Counted from the first letter of the stretch, positions 16,733-27,618 are shown. The stretch is 64,000 bases of DNA from Terrimonas sp. (GCF_003075435.1 NZ_QCZJ01000016.1:62001-126000); one strand, 5' to 3'. Notes: generated by a model from the letters alone, not told the origin. Numbers and translations: made by a program.

Positions 16733-17932
16733 TCAAAATTTAATAATATAATCTCGGTCAATAATATCTGTTCTGATTACTGAAAAGCCTTTCGCTTTAA
16801 GGTTTATAACATTATTGGCATGTGGATGAGGAGGGTTATATGGGTTCTTTCCAACGGATATGACTGCTTCTTTTAAAATATTATTGCTGTACGTTTTATA
16901 TTCAAATTTCCCTGCTTTCCCTCCGTGGTGAGGTACTATCAGGTAATGATTACAGGCATAAGCCAGATCGGGTAATATAAAATCAGAGATTTGAGAATAA
17001 TCAAAATCGCCGGGCAGTATCACACAGTAATTCTTTTTTCGTATGCATAGACCAATACCAGATTTATTACGTGATGGATTCTTTGAAGCATTATATAATA
17101 TGATGTTTTTATTAATTGTAAGATTTATCCCTATAAGCTTTGAACTACTTTTTTTTGGAGAAGGGTCTATGCATGCTAATGGGCATAATGCATCTTTATT
17201 CAACTTTCTGAATCTTCCAAGAACTTTTCTTGCAGTGAGATTTGGAATTGATGCCCGATAAATGAATGTACAAAATGATTTTATCGTTTCATCATCAAAA
17301 GCTGTTAGAAAATGATAGTGATCAACATCCCAATGAGATAAAATCAATACCGGCTTATCTTTTTGGTATTCGATATTTCTACTTCCCGCTATAGTTTTTA
17401 CAATATCTGCTTTCGTGCTATAAATAGTACCCGAATCATAAATTAGTACGAACTTTTTATCAGAGGCAAGCTCATTCCAATTTCCCTGTCCAATATTCCT
17501 GACAATTACTTTATCAATATTTGGCAAATAGTCCCTTTGAGTATCGTCCATATTCAGCCAAAAACGTTCTTCAGCACTAAATGATTTAGGCTTGCCAAAT
17601 AATTCAGGGCCATTTGGCAACAGATCAATCCTAAACCCAATTATCAGGGAATCTTCTACAATTTGGATTTGGGGAATTAAAGTAGTTATGGTTTCAAAGG
17701 AAACCCTGTAGACTGTACCTTCCCGAACTTGTTTTTGAGAATAGTTTAGAATCTCCAGCATTGATGGATTATTTTCATAATCGTAATTCATGTTAGTCAC
17801 CTGATTGAAAAATCCAAATTCATTGGAATCAACAAAATCGGCCAACACATAGTTTCCTAATTTGTTGAATTTTTCAATGTATATGAAAATTTCATTTCTG
17901 TTGATATAATGACTTCCCCAAAACATCTGCAA
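16733..17932 (-). CDS. ComEC-like metallo-beta-lactamase-fold hydrolase
   Basis: The 399-residue protein has an N-terminal domain of about 130 residues without recognisable motifs. A metallo-beta-lactamase fold follows, with IGQGNW (about 147-152), the metal site SHWDVDHYH (H200, D202, D204, H205), a GIGLCIRKKNYCVILPGDFDYS-type strand with its Asp, and VPHHGGKAG, the typical last histidine loop. The HxDxDH form matches ComEC-like nucleases and phosphodiesterases. There are no membrane segments, so it acts in the cytoplasm. Similar proteins occur in anti-phage islands, and here it sits next to type I restriction genes. Confidence 0.72.
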   Translation of the reverse strand: MQMFWGSHYINRNEIFIYIEKFNKLGNYVLADFVDSNEFGFFNQVTNMNYDYENNPSMLEILNYSQKQVREGTVYRVSFETITTLIPQIQIVEDSLIIGFRIDLLPNGPELFGKPKSFSAEERFWLNMDDTQRDYLPNIDKVIVRNIGQGNWNELASDKKFVLIYDSGTIYSTKADIVKTIAGSRNIEYQKDKPVLILSHWDVDHYHFLTAFDDETIKSFCTFIYRASIPNLTARKVLGRFRKLNKDALCPLACIDPSPKKSSSKLIGINLTINKNIILYNASKNPSRNKSGIGLCIRKKNYCVILPGDFDYSQISDFILPDLAYACNHYLIVPHHGGKAGKFEYKTYSNNILKEAVISVGKNPYNPPHPHANNVINLKAKGFSVIRTDIIDRDYIIKF

Positions 17933-18082
17933 TTAATTATTTAAAACAATCACCTCTCAATACTGGTAACTTATAAAACATCGCAGTAGAATTGGTAATG
18001 TACGAAATATCGCTTTCGCGCCTGAGACAGTACAATTCTTGTATAGGGACAACTTTTATTTTTTTGAATTTAGATATTTCAG

Positions 18083-21000
18083 TCAATTAACCTGATCAGG
18101 CGGTAACTTATCCTTGGTTAAATCAGTTGCCAATAACTTAGCTTGCTTAATCACTGTTTCTACAGCTTTTTCCTGTAAGTCCGGAGGATACCCAAACTTT
18201 CTCAGAATACGCCTGATATTTCTTCTCAAATCTGCCTGAACAGTTTCTTTAATCGTCCAGTCAATAGTGGCACTGCTACGAACTGATTTTAAAAGCTCCA
18301 TGGCTATATGTTTAAGGGTTTCGTCTCCTAAAACAGCGACAGCACTGTTATTTACTTCCAGGGCGGTATAAAAAGCATATTCGCGGTAATCAAGTCCAAG
18401 TTGTTCCCCTCTTCGATCTGCGGCTTTTATTTGTTCCGCAAATGGAATAAGTACCTTCTCCAGAAACTCTACAGTGTCAATCATACCATTGTGATAGCGT
18501 TTGATGGCATCTTCCAGCATTTCAGAAAACTTTTTGCTTTCTACCAAATTGATTTTTGTCCGCTTCCTGATCTCATCTTTAAGCAGTTTTTTTAACAACT
18601 CAACTGCTAAATTCTTTTGCGGCAATTGTTTTAATTCCTGTAAAAAATGCTCATCCAAAATTTCTATACTCGGTTTTTTTATTCCTGCCGCATCAAACAC
18701 ATCAATCACTTTTTCGGCTGTAATAGCTTCGGAGATGATTTGTTTGATAGCAGTATCCATTTCTTCTTCAGTTTTACCACCCTCATTTTTATCGGCTATT
18801 TTTACCAGCCTTGTTTTGATAGCCTGAAATAAAGCTATATCGTCCCGAATAGTCATCACCTTTTCGTGAGGCACAGAAATAGCAAAAGCTTTCAGTAGGT
18901 TTTTAGTATTCTCAACAAAACTTTGTTCCCCGTTTTCCTGGCTAAAGATATAGTCTACAATCACCGGGATATATTTTAGTTTTTCTTCCGGCGTCAGCGT
19001 AAAAAATTTTTTCCAGTTAAAATGCCTTAGCTGGTATTCGATAGCCTCGTACAACTCTAACGTTTTGGCAACGGCTAATTCCTGGTCGAGTGTTGGTTTA
19101 CCTTCTCCCCCACTGGCTGTATACTCCGCCAGTGCCTGTTTCAGTTCCTGTGCAATGCCCAGATAATCCACCACCAAACCACCTTCTTTACCTTCGGAAA
19201 ATACACGGTTAACTCTTGCAATGGCTTGCATTAAGCTATGTCCCCGCATAGGCTTATCCACATACAAAGTATGGAGGCATGGTGCATCAAAGCCTGTGAG
19301 CCACATATCACGAACAATAACCAATTTCAAACTATCTGTTGGATTTTTCAAACGTTCCCCGATGGCTTTTCTTCTTGGCTTGTTACGGATATGGGGTTGC
19401 ATTTTCAATACATCGCTGCTTGATCCCGTCATGATCACTTTAATGGTTCCTTTGTCATCTTCATCGGAATGCCAGTTGGGACGAAGCTGGATAATGGCAT
19501 CGTACATTTCTACACAAATTCTCCGGCTCATGCATACGATCATGGCTTTGCCATCTAAAACAGCATTACGCTGTTCAAAGTGATTGACTAAGTCTTCCGC
19601 AATTTTTTTGATGCGGTTCGGGTTGCCGACAATAGCTTCTAATCTTGTCCATTTAGCTCTTAATTGTTGCCGGTTAGTAAGCTCTTCACCTTCTGTCAGT
19701 TCTTCAAATTGTTCATCCAGCTTTGCTTTTTCCTCTTCTTCAAAATGCACTTTTGCCAAACGGCTTTCATAAAAAATAGGAACGGTAGCCCTGTCATTTA
19801 CGGCTTGCTGTATATCGTAGATATCAACATAGTTTCCAAATACGGCTTGTGTATTGCGATCCTGGCTTTCAATAGGTGTTCCTGTAAAACCGATAAAGGA
19901 AGCATTAGGCAAAGCATCCCGCAAATGTTTGGCAAAGCCATCAATAAAATCGTATTGGCTGCGGTGTGCTTCATCAGCAATCACTACAATGTTTCGGCGT
20001 TCACTTAGTGCTTTAATATCTGCACCAATGTATTCTACCAAAGGTTCCTGCAATGTATTTTCAGGAAGAATGAGATCGCTTTCTACAGGCATGAATTTCT
20101 GAATGGTAGTAAATACAATACCGCCGGAAGCTACTTTCAGCAAGGTTCTTAAATGCCTGCGGTCTTCCGCCTGCTGCGGTTCCTGCCGTAAAAGCTGTTG
20201 ACAATTGCTGAATGTTTCAAAAAGCTGATCATCCAGATCATTGCGGTCGGTAAGCACCACCAATGTCGGGTTTTCCATTTTCGGCTCTGTGATCAGTTTG
20301 CCCGAATAGAAAACCATACTCAGGCTTTTTCCACTTCCTTGTGTATGCCAAACGACACCACCACGCTTGTCTCCATCTGTACGGCTTGCCGTTACAGTAC
20401 TTTGCACTGCTTTGTTTACCGCATAATATTGGTGGTAAGCGGCAACTTTTTTTAGTGTTTTGTCTTTGCTTTTCTCAAATACAATAAAATGCTGAATTAA
20501 ATCCAGCAGGGTGTGTTTGTTCAACATGCCGATGAACATTACCTCCATTTGCGGTTGCAAGGTGTCGGCTGTGGTTTGCCCATCTTTAGTTTTCCAGCTC
20601 ATAAACCTGCCAAAGTCGCTGGTAACCGTACCACATATAGCATCCCATCCATCACTCACAATCATTAGTTCATTATAGGTGAAAAGTGAGGGAATGGCTT
20701 GTTTGTACGTTTGAAGCTGATTAAAAGCTGTTTTGATAGTAGCGTTTTCATCTACTGCATTTTTCAGTTCTATCACTACCAGTGGCAAACCATTGATGAA
20801 TACAATAATATCCGGGCGTTTGTTTTGATTACCTTCAATAATAGTGAATTGATTTACCGCCAGGAACTCGTTATTCTCCGGTTTGCTAAAATCAACGATA
20901 TTCACTTTCTGACCACGAATACCGTCTGTTGTTCTTTCTTCAACATCCACACCTTCAGTCAGGTATTTATGAAAGGTTTCGTTGTTGATGATGGCATTAG

Positions 21001-21235
21001 GGCTTTCGGTACGTAAAATTTTTTTCAGCGCATCGTCTTTGGCGTCTTGTGGAAGTGCTGGATTAAGCTTGTCAATAGCATCACGCAAACGGGTAACCAG
21101 CACTATTTCATTATATTGCCTTTCGGGATGTGCCCCATCCGGAGACAGTACAAGTCCATTCAGGTATTGATATCCTAAACGTTGTAAATAATCTAAGGCT
21201 ATTGCCTCTATTTCGTTTTCGGAAATGCTGGCCAT
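18083..21235 (-). CDS. hsdR: Type I restriction enzyme R subunit
   Basis: The 1050-residue protein has the N-terminal nuclease domain with PDIIVF (Asp142) and VIELKNA (Glu156, Lys158). Superfamily 2 translocase motifs follow: Walker [11 protein letters not shown] (about 295-304), [18 protein letters not shown], and the motif VI region. The C-terminal helical part contacts the methylase core. It cleaves unmodified DNA after ATP-driven translocation. It is the last gene of the operon and starts 9 bases after darG. All key residues are present, so the enzyme should be active. Confidence 0.95.
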   Translation of the reverse strand: MASISENEIEAIALDYLQRLGYQYLNGLVLSPDGAHPERQYNEIVLVTRLRDAIDKLNPALPQDAKDDALKKILRTESPNAIINNETFHKYLTEGVDVEERTTDGIRGQKVNIVDFSKPENNEFLAVNQFTIIEGNQNKRPDIIVFINGLPLVVIELKNAVDENATIKTAFNQLQTYKQAIPSLFTYNELMIVSDGWDAICGTVTSDFGRFMSWKTKDGQTTADTLQPQMEVMFIGMLNKHTLLDLIQHFIVFEKSKDKTLKKVAAYHQYYAVNKAVQSTVTASRTDGDKRGGVVWHTQGSGKSLSMVFYSGKLITEPKMENPTLVVLTDRNDLDDQLFETFSNCQQLLRQEPQQAEDRRHLRTLLKVASGGIVFTTIQKFMPVESDLILPENTLQEPLVEYIGADIKALSERRNIVVIADEAHRSQYDFIDGFAKHLRDALPNASFIGFTGTPIESQDRNTQAVFGNYVDIYDIQQAVNDRATVPIFYESRLAKVHFEEEEKAKLDEQFEELTEGEELTNRQQLRAKWTRLEAIVGNPNRIKKIAEDLVNHFEQRNAVLDGKAMIVCMSRRICVEMYDAIIQLRPNWHSDEDDKGTIKVIMTGSSSDVLKMQPHIRNKPRRKAIGERLKNPTDSLKLVIVRDMWLTGFDAPCLHTLYVDKPMRGHSLMQAIARVNRVFSEGKEGGLVVDYLGIAQELKQALAEYTASGGEGKPTLDQELAVAKTLELYEAIEYQLRHFNWKKFFTLTPEEKLKYIPVIVDYIFSQENGEQSFVENTKNLLKAFAISVPHEKVMTIRDDIALFQAIKTRLVKIADKNEGGKTEEEMDTAIKQIISEAITAEKVIDVFDAAGIKKPSIEILDEHFLQELKQLPQKNLAVELLKKLLKDEIRKRTKINLVESKKFSEMLEDAIKRYHNGMIDTVEFLEKVLIPFAEQIKAADRRGEQLGLDYREYAFYTALEVNNSAVAVLGDETLKHIAMELLKSVRSSATIDWTIKETVQADLRRNIRRILRKFGYPPDLQEKAVETVIKQAKLLATDLTKDKLPPDQVN

Positions 21236-21244
21236 GCAAAAGGG

Positions 21245-22276
21245 TTAATTCATAAACTGGTTGATCCTGCTTACCGCTACTTCAATAAACCTGCGATTAT
21301 TGAACAGTGTTTTTTTTCTGTCGCTCCATAAATAGCGTTGTATCTCTTCAAAGGTTTGCACTTTATTTTCAGACAGGATATAATCGATGGTAGAAAGTAA
21401 TTCCAATCCGAAGGGCGAATAAAAGCCGGTTAAAAATTGTTTTGTTTTTTGAGCTATTGCCTTGTATTCATCATTATCAGGAATATCAAGATATGTCTTG
21501 ATATCAGCTTCTGCATTTGCTACTATTCCCAGTTCTTCAAAAGGTTTTTTATCTTTTGAACTGTAGCCTGTAATATAACTGCCATTTAAATAATACAGCA
21601 CATGCTTTACCTTGCCTGAATAGGGACCATAAAAATTGGGAGTGAACCTGAGTTTGAATATTTTTTCGGCGCCGAAACGTTGTAAAAAATACGCCACTTT
21701 TTCTGCTGCAAATTCCGACACAAATTCTCCGTTCTTTACCAGGTCATACAATACATCAAGCAGCATAGCACGGGCGGGTGTAAGTTTTGCCCTCTCCTTT
21801 TTCAGCGCTTCTTCTATAGCTCTGGTGGGTTCGTACACATATATGTCTACACCGGTAAGCGGTGTAAGATATTTATCAATCAGCTTTTTTACCTCTACCC
21901 AGTTTAACCCGCCATTGCCGGCCCCAAGCGGGGGCAGCGCTATAGATTTAATATTTTTTTTACCGATAATTTGCACCATATCCTGTAACCCTTCTTCAAT
22001 ATAACTGTATTCAGAAGGTTTACGCCAGTCTGTTTTGGTGGGGAAATTGATGATGATTTTTTCTCCGCCGTGCAGGGATACATCTTTTGTAACCAGCAGG
22101 GTACCGATAGCAATGCTGCCCTCTTTAACAGCTTTTGTATAAAGCCTCGTATTTTCGGGAAACTGCTGCCGGAACTGAAGAGCAACACCTTTTCCCATTA
22201 CCCCCACGGTATTTACCGTATTTACGAGGGCTTCTGCTTTGCTGTCTAATAAATTGCCGGTTATATAATGAATCAC
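21245..22276 (-). CDS. darG: DarG-type macrodomain antitoxin (DNA ADP-ribosylglycohydrolase)
   Basis: The 343-residue protein has an N-terminal macrodomain: GNLLDSKAEALVNTVNTVG, then GVMGKG and PPLGAGNGGLNW, which bind ADP-ribose. The C-terminal domain of about 180 residues (KLTPARAMLLDVLYDLV, then FYGPYSGKVKHVLYYLNG) is the DarG toxin-binding region. DarG removes ADP-ribose from thymidine in DNA and also binds DarT directly. It is 3 bases downstream of darT, the normal gene order, and both sit inside a type I restriction operon. Confidence 0.9.
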   Translation of the reverse strand: MIHYITGNLLDSKAEALVNTVNTVGVMGKGVALQFRQQFPENTRLYTKAVKEGSIAIGTLLVTKDVSLHGGEKIIINFPTKTDWRKPSEYSYIEEGLQDMVQIIGKKNIKSIALPPLGAGNGGLNWVEVKKLIDKYLTPLTGVDIYVYEPTRAIEEALKKERAKLTPARAMLLDVLYDLVKNGEFVSEFAAEKVAYFLQRFGAEKIFKLRFTPNFYGPYSGKVKHVLYYLNGSYITGYSSKDKKPFEELGIVANAEADIKTYLDIPDNDEYKAIAQKTKQFLTGFYSPFGLELLSTIDYILSENKVQTFEEIQRYLWSDRKKTLFNNRRFIEVAVSRINQFMN

Positions 22277-22279
22277 GGG

Positions 22280-22906
22280 TTAAAAATAATAATTTGGTTT
22301 CACAATAATTTTTTGAGTAGTCAGCCCTGGCATAATTTGAACCGATAGCGCTGTTTCCTGATTATACACAACAAACCCGATGATGGCATCCGGTGTAATG
22401 TCGCCCGCCGCCAAAAACTCCGCCTCTTTTCTTCTCTTCAGGTCAAGGTCGGTATCTGTTTTCCAGTATTGCGCCTGAACTGCTTTAAAATCTACAATGC
22501 TATCCATATTATTAGCTTCAGCGGGAGTGTAAAAGCTGGTGAAGCCGTCTATGGCATGCCCGTCTGTAAAAACAAAATCGATGCCTGCATGTACTATACC
22601 GGCTACTGAACATACACAATATACAATATCTTTTGCCGCTACAGGGGTTACCCCGTTAAAGCCTTTCTGAATTACATACAACATTGGCATTCTCACCCCA
22701 AAATAAAAGGGGATATACCTGCCCAGGCTGTTTCCATTGGGTAATTGAAATGCCTCCCTACTTTTAATTAAGCTGCCATCGCCAATGGGCAGGTAATTTT
22801 TATTGCTGTTGGCCGAATGAATATGCGTAATACCGTGTTGCAGCATATGAGGTATATTCTGCACATGCGTTATACGGTAAACATATATTTTATTCAAATC
22901 AGCCAT
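22280..22906 (-). CDS. darT: DarT toxin, DNA ADP-ribosyltransferase
   Basis: The 208-residue protein matches DarT (formerly DUF4433). It begins with YRITHVQNIPHMLQHGI and has LGRYIPFYFGVRMPMLYVI, the family's NAD-binding and core motif. The catalytic glutamate is probably Glu161 in KRRKEAEF. DarT uses NAD to ADP-ribosylate thymidine in single-stranded DNA and blocks replication. It is an abortive-infection effector in phage defence. Its ATG overlaps the hsdS stop by one base (TAATG), so its translation is coupled to the specificity subunit. Length is normal and key residues are intact. Confidence 0.88.
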   Translation of the reverse strand: MADLNKIYVYRITHVQNIPHMLQHGITHIHSANSNKNYLPIGDGSLIKSREAFQLPNGNSLGRYIPFYFGVRMPMLYVIQKGFNGVTPVAAKDIVYCVCSVAGIVHAGIDFVFTDGHAIDGFTSFYTPAEANNMDSIVDFKAVQAQYWKTDTDLDLKRRKEAEFLAAGDITPDAIIGFVVYNQETALSVQIMPGLTTQKIIVKPNYYF

Positions 22907-24069
22907 TATGCTTTTATTTCTATTTTACCAGTTATGAGTTTGGGTAATAGAGTGTCACGGATTTGGGATAATAGTTTGCTTTCTTCTGAATTAGCTTTTA
23001 TTTTTTTAAATGCAGAACTTACTATTGTATGAAAGTCATTCATCTTAGTAAGATCAATTTTAGGGAGTTCAAATGAATTAAGTAAATCTGTTTGTACCCT
23101 TTGCCTGCCAGATGTTCCAACCATACTTTTAATTGCAAACTCCCGAAAATTATGTTGACGAGAAAGAATATATACGTAGTAAGGGCTGATTGTTTTCTTA
23201 GCCCTCATAATAATAAACTCTGTTGAACCAAAAGCGACTTCATCGTCACTTAAAAAATCAACTAAGGCTGTTTTCCCATTTTCAAGACAGGGTGTGATTC
23301 TTGCCAACAAGACATCCAGGTTTTGGAACTTAGAACCGGAAGTAAATGGTCTTTCAATAAATGACTTAATTGACGACCCGAGTTCCGGCAAATTTGCCAT
23401 CTCTACATATTTAATTAGTGTTTCTTTCTTTACTGAGAGTTTCGGGTTTAGTTCCACATATTCCGAAAGACTAACCATATCCGAACTATCAAACCACTCT
23501 TTAAAAATGGCTTGTGCCATAGCTTCTAAAGTTCGGTTCATTTGCAGGTTGAGTTCTATTTTGTCATCAAGAGAGGAGAGGATGGAGGCGATTTGGGCTT
23601 GGGTAATTTCATCAGGTAAGGTCACTTCAATTTCATTCATTATTGAAGTGTTTAAAGATGGCATTGTTGCACCAACGGCAACGCCTCTTATTTTCTTTTT
23701 AAATTCTTCTAACCCAAAAAAGTAAGAAAGATACTTGCCGATAACATGTTTCGTTGGCCTTACTCGCAAGCAACGACCAGAGAATAACCAGCCATCTTCA
23801 TCATTTTTAACGTAAGCCCTTCTGTCAACACTTCCAACACGACTGAATACAATATCACCTTCTTTAAGCCAGTATTTATTTAGCCTCTGTTTGTCTTTAT
23901 CAGAAACTTTAGGTAAGTTGTTATGCAGTATTCTATTTTCACCAAGATGTTCTACCGTTATTATTGGCGTTCCAAGTTCCACATAGTCCGACTGGTGCAA
24001 CTGGCTTCCAAATGGTCCGGTTTGGACTGATGCGATTTCTTCCAATTTATATGTTTTCCATTCACTCAT
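22906..24069 (-). CDS. hsdS: Type I restriction enzyme S subunit
   Basis: The 387-residue protein has two target recognition domains (about 1-160 and 200-350). Each is followed by a helical spacer: ITQAQIASILSSLDDKIEL near residue 165 and a second ending LLSQIRDTLLPKLITGKIE. The half-site repeats SGRCLRV and GTSGRQRVQ are typical. It sets the DNA sequence recognised by the HsdM and HsdR complex. Its start overlaps the previous stop by four bases (ATGA). Recognition sequence cannot be predicted from this reading. Confidence 0.93.
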   Translation of the reverse strand: MSEWKTYKLEEIASVQTGPFGSQLHQSDYVELGTPIITVEHLGENRILHNNLPKVSDKDKQRLNKYWLKEGDIVFSRVGSVDRRAYVKNDEDGWLFSGRCLRVRPTKHVIGKYLSYFFGLEEFKKKIRGVAVGATMPSLNTSIMNEIEVTLPDEITQAQIASILSSLDDKIELNLQMNRTLEAMAQAIFKEWFDSSDMVSLSEYVELNPKLSVKKETLIKYVEMANLPELGSSIKSFIERPFTSGSKFQNLDVLLARITPCLENGKTALVDFLSDDEVAFGSTEFIIMRAKKTISPYYVYILSRQHNFREFAIKSMVGTSGRQRVQTDLLNSFELPKIDLTKMNDFHTIVSSAFKKIKANSEESKLLSQIRDTLLPKLITGKIEIKA

Positions 24070-25736
24070 TTACTTTCCGCTTTTATGTTTTCCAGAAACC
24101 GTTCAATATCGTCCATAATCACATTCATAAGTAAATCCGTAATCATCTTCCTGTCGTTTGCCTGCAATGGCTGATGGTACAGCTTTTTCATAAAGGGTTG
24201 CTGATTGTTATAATTCACCAGCGTGAAACTGTAGTGAAAGGTATCTATCCTGAATTTTAATTCATGCGACACATTGCAATACTCAGTGCCGGCTTTTTTA
24301 AAGCCATCAAGACGTGCCCGAAAATTAAATTCAGATATTTTTTTCAGGTATTCCTCTATTGTCCAAAATTGATCTACATCTTCAAGTTTGTTAAAGCTCT
24401 TATCTGTGCAATACCAAAGAAAGTTTGTGCTATAGAACTCTTTGTCAAATATTTTTACGTTATCTATAATATCTGTATATAATGCACGAAGCCCGTTTTT
24501 ATATAAATCACTTAACAGTTCAAACGTTGCTGGTGTTTTTATCTCTTCTGTTTTAATATTCTTTATTTTTTCCTTTAATAAATACAAGCGAGTGTCTGTT
24601 GGGTTTTGTTTTTGTTTTATTTCTTCATCCAGCCTGGTCTCTATTTCTTCAATGCTGGGCAGTTCGCCCTTAATATCATCAGGCAGTTTTTCCGCAATTT
24701 TATATTCAGCAATGCCAATGGGTTTGCTGGTATCTCTTAATGCATATTCCGCTACAATTTTATTATTGGTTTTACAGAGTATCAGCCCGATAGAAGGGTT
24801 GTCAAACTCCCCTTTTATGGTATCATCAACAATACCCAGGTACACATTCATTTTGCTTACGAACTCCGGTTCAAAGTCCCCGATTTTCAGCTCAACAATA
24901 ATGTGTCGTCTCAATTTGGTATTGTAAAACAGCAGGTCAACAAAAAATTCTTTCCCGCCTGCCTCAAAACGTTTTTGCCTGCCCATAAAAGCAAAACCAT
25001 CACCCAGTTCCAGCAGCAGTTTTGTAATATGCTCTGTTAAAGCATTTTCCAAATCTCTTTCCCTGGCTTCCTGGCCCAGCATTACAAAATCTAACTGGTA
25101 AGGGTCTTTAAACAACTGCATGGCTAATTCAGAATCGTAGGCAGGCAGGGTCAATTTAAAATTATTGGTCAGTCTTCCCTGTCTTTCATGCAGACGGCTC
25201 TCAATCTGGTGTACCATTACATTCCTGGTCCAACCATTGCTTACTGTTTGCTGTATATAAAAGATGCGGGTTGTACTGTCTTTTACTTTATCCAGCAGTG
25301 TTATATGATGGTACCAGCTTAGCTGTGCAAGATCCGCTTGCACAATTGATGGACTGCCAGGGTCTTCCGTTTGTGCAAGGGGGGCTTGCACAATTGCAGG
25401 CGATTGATTTTCAACGCCTTCTATTTGTGGCGCCGATGGCTGCAAGAATGGAAACGAAGGCCAGGCTTCTGCAAAAGCCCTCATATATTTTATATTCCGG
25501 GGGGATAGCCCTTTCATATCCGCAAACTCAAGTTTCAAATCTGCAATCAGCCTGTCTATAACTTTTGTGCCCCAACCTTCTTTTTTCTGCTGTTGCAAAA
25601 TGGTATTGCCTATTTCCCAATATACTTCCAGCAGCGCTTTGTTTACAGTTAAAGCAGCATGTAACCTTGCCTGCCTGATTTTTTCCTTTAGGCTGGCAAG
25701 TATCACAGTATATTCAGCATTTATTTCAAAAGCCAT
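24066..25736 (-). CDS. DUF1016/YhcG-type PDDEXK nuclease with C-terminal extension
   Basis: The 556-residue protein has the DUF1016 N-terminal domain ([21 protein letters not shown], described in parts, then [14 protein letters not shown]). A PDDEXK nuclease domain follows, with Asp267 in FFVDLLFY and Glu282/Lys284 in VELKIGDF. The last 170 residues are an extra domain not seen in most members. Near residues 112-138 there is a 16-residue repeat with IVQAPLAQ and IVQADLAQ, encoded by a palindromic 48-bp DNA duplication. These proteins are often placed in type I restriction operons, but their role is unsettled. The gene overlaps both hsdM and hsdS. Confidence 0.88.
   Translation of the reverse strand: MAFEINAEYTVILASLKEKIRQARLHAALTVNKALLEVYWEIGNTILQQQKKEGWGTKVIDRLIADLKLEFADMKGLSPRNIKYMRAFAEAWPSFPFLQPSAPQIEGVENQSPAIVQAPLAQTEDPGSPSIVQADLAQLSWYHHITLLDKVKDSTTRIFYIQQTVSNGWTRNVMVHQIESRLHERQGRLTNNFKLTLPAYDSELAMQLFKDPYQLDFVMLGQEARERDLENALTEHITKLLLELGDGFAFMGRQKRFEAGGKEFFVDLLFYNTKLRRHIIVELKIGDFEPEFVSKMNVYLGIVDDTIKGEFDNPSIGLILCKTNNKIVAEYALRDTSKPIGIAEYKIAEKLPDDIKGELPSIEEIETRLDEEIKQKQNPTDTRLYLLKEKIKNIKTEEIKTPATFELLSDLYKNGLRALYTDIIDNVKIFDKEFYSTNFLWYCTDKSFNKLEDVDQFWTIEEYLKKISEFNFRARLDGFKKAGTEYCNVSHELKFRIDTFHYSFTLVNYNNQQPFMKKLYHQPLQANDRKMITDLLMNVIMDDIERFLENIKAESK
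25324..25392. repeat. 48-bp tandem palindromic coding repeat in the DUF1016 gene
   Basis: Two copies 48 bases apart, each with arms TGTGCAAG/CTTGCACA around a 5-base loop (25324-25344 and 25372-25392). The second extends to 9-bp arms. The period is 16 codons, so the frame is kept. The peptide repeats IVQAxLAQ. Confidence 0.75.
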
Positions 25737-27255
25737 AACCTATTTTGTTCAAATTACTTTTAATGGCTTTATCCAGCTCTCCGGCCTTTTGCATTTGCTC
25801 TTTCAGCGTAGCGGTTAATTGCTGCATCTTTTCGTCAAAAGCCTGTCCGTCTTCTTCCTGTGCTGCAAAATCAATATACCTGCCGGGTGTAAGTATATAA
25901 TTATTTTTTCTTACTTCCTGTATGTTTGCCGATTTACATAAGCCAGGTACGTCTTTGTACTCCTCCTTAAATGCTTTACTTCTCCAGGCGTGATATGTGT
26001 CAGCAATTTTTGCAATGTCTTTATCTGTCAACTCCCTTTGTTTGCGACTGATCATAGCTCCCAGCTCGCGGGCATCAATAAATAATATCTCATTGCTGCG
26101 GTTGCGGAATTTGCCGTTGGTTTTATTGCGGGCCAAAAACCACAGGCAGGCGGGTATCTGTGTATTATAAAAAAGCTGCGAAGGCAATGCCACCATACAA
26201 TCTACCAGGTCATTTTCAATAAGCTGTTTGCGTATCTCGCCTTCGGTTGCTATTTCACTGCTCATACTACCATTGGCTAATACAACTCCGGCCGTACCGT
26301 AAGGCGCTAACTTGCTGATGAAATGTTGCAGCCAGGCATAGTTGGCATTCCCTGATGGCGGAATACCATATTTCCATTTGTGCGTTTCAGCTTTATTAAT
26401 GCTATAATCGCTTACGTTGAACGGTGGATTAGCAATTACATAATCCACCTTCAGCTCGGGGAATTTATCGTTAAGTAAGGTATCGCCCAACTCAATCTTC
26501 GCATCAATTCCCCGGATCGCCAGGTTCATTTTCGCCAGCTTATAGGTAGTAGGGTTACTCTCCTGTCCGAAAATGGAAATTTTTCCTTTACGGTGCTCAT
26601 GCATTTCGATAAAGCTTTCGCTTTGCACAAACATGCCACCGCTTCCGCAAGCACCGTCATATACGCGGCTTTCTGCTATGGGAGATAACATTTCCACCAA
26701 CAACTTAACAATACTTTGTGGTGTATAAAACTGTCCGCCCTTTTTACCTTCGGCATCAGCAAACTGCCCGAGAAAATATTCAAATACAAATCCTAAAACA
26801 TCCTTTCCCTTCCCGCTTCCATTGCTGCTAAGGGTTATTGAACCAATTAAATCTATCAGTTCGCCCAGACGCTGCTTATCCAATGCCGGTCTTGCATAAT
26901 CTTTAGGTAAAACGCCTTTTAAAGACGGGTTGTCTTTCTCTATTGCATCCATAGCATCATCAATATCCTTTCCGATGGTTGGAAGCTTGGCTCTTCCCTG
27001 TAGCCATTTCCAGCGTGCAGAAGGTGGAACATAAAACACCCTTTCAGCAGTATATTCGTCTTTGTCTTCAGGGTCTGCCCCTGTTTCCTTTTTTTCAGCT
27101 TCCAGTTTTTGATACAATTCATCAAAAGCATCAGAGATGTATTTCAGGAAAATTAGTCCAAGCACCACATGTTTATATTCGGCAGCGTCCATATTATTGC
27201 GAAGCTTATCGGCTGCTGCCCAAAGGGTTTTTTCCAGGGCTAAGGTATCAGTCAT
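25726..27255 (-). CDS. hsdM: Type I restriction enzyme M subunit
   Basis: The 509-residue protein has the HsdM N-terminal helical domain ([17 protein letters not shown]), then [15 protein letters not shown]. Motif I is [10 protein letters not shown] (from Asp200) and motif IV is NPPFN (276-280), the adenine-N6 methyltransferase active site. It methylates host sites as part of HsdM2S and is the methylase core for HsdR. It is the first enzyme gene of the operon, 38 bases downstream of the XRE regulator, and overlaps the next gene by 11 bases. Confidence 0.95.
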   Translation of the reverse strand: MTDTLALEKTLWAAADKLRNNMDAAEYKHVVLGLIFLKYISDAFDELYQKLEAEKKETGADPEDKDEYTAERVFYVPPSARWKWLQGRAKLPTIGKDIDDAMDAIEKDNPSLKGVLPKDYARPALDKQRLGELIDLIGSITLSSNGSGKGKDVLGFVFEYFLGQFADAEGKKGGQFYTPQSIVKLLVEMLSPIAESRVYDGACGSGGMFVQSESFIEMHEHRKGKISIFGQESNPTTYKLAKMNLAIRGIDAKIELGDTLLNDKFPELKVDYVIANPPFNVSDYSINKAETHKWKYGIPPSGNANYAWLQHFISKLAPYGTAGVVLANGSMSSEIATEGEIRKQLIENDLVDCMVALPSQLFYNTQIPACLWFLARNKTNGKFRNRSNEILFIDARELGAMISRKQRELTDKDIAKIADTYHAWRSKAFKEEYKDVPGLCKSANIQEVRKNNYILTPGRYIDFAAQEEDGQAFDEKMQQLTATLKEQMQKAGELDKAIKSNLNKIGYGF

Positions 27256-27293
27256 TTATACTTATTTCTGTTTTGTATTTAGTAAAAGTTTTT

Positions 27294-27503
27294 TTACTTC
27301 TTCACCAGCAACTCACACACATCCACCTCCAGCACCTCTGCAATTTTAAATAGTGTTTCAACCATTGGTTGGTTATCATTGGTGCACCATTTTGATACAG
27401 CCGCCTTACTAACACCTATTTTTTCCGCAAGCCATATATTAGTTTTTTCCTTTTCTATGAGGACAATCTTTATTCTGTTAAATCTCTTTTTTTGAGTTGC
27501 CAT
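27294..27503 (-). CDS. XRE-family regulator of the restriction operon
   Basis: The 69-residue protein is a single Cro/C1-type helix-turn-helix: NIWLAEKIGVSKAAVSKWC is the recognition region and LFKIAEVLEVDVCELL the closing helices. It leads the hsdM-to-hsdR operon. Such small regulators act like controller proteins that delay restriction until DNA is methylated. A 34-bp palindrome 82 bases upstream of its start codon is the likely binding site. Its basic N-terminus (QKKRFNRIK) may extend DNA contacts. Confidence 0.85.
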   Translation of the reverse strand: MATQKKRFNRIKIVLIEKEKTNIWLAEKIGVSKAAVSKWCTNDNQPMVETLFKIAEVLEVDVCELLVKK

Positions 27504-27584
27504 ATATACGTAAGCAGTAAGCTTGCTGTTTGTATAAGCAACTAACAGAAAAAAGATGAATGATGAGCAAAATGAAATTTTTTG

Positions 27585-27618
27585 TATACTTAAAGTTATT
27601 TAATTAACTTTAAGTATA
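27585..27618. promoter_or_regulatory. 34-bp palindrome, candidate operator of the restriction operon
   Basis: Perfect 14-base arms TATACTTAAAGTTA and TAACTTTAAGTATA surround a 6-base centre. It lies upstream of the XRE gene in an AT-rich space, where a controller protein would bind. A role as an RNA hairpin is less likely because no T run follows a GC stem. Confidence 0.6.
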
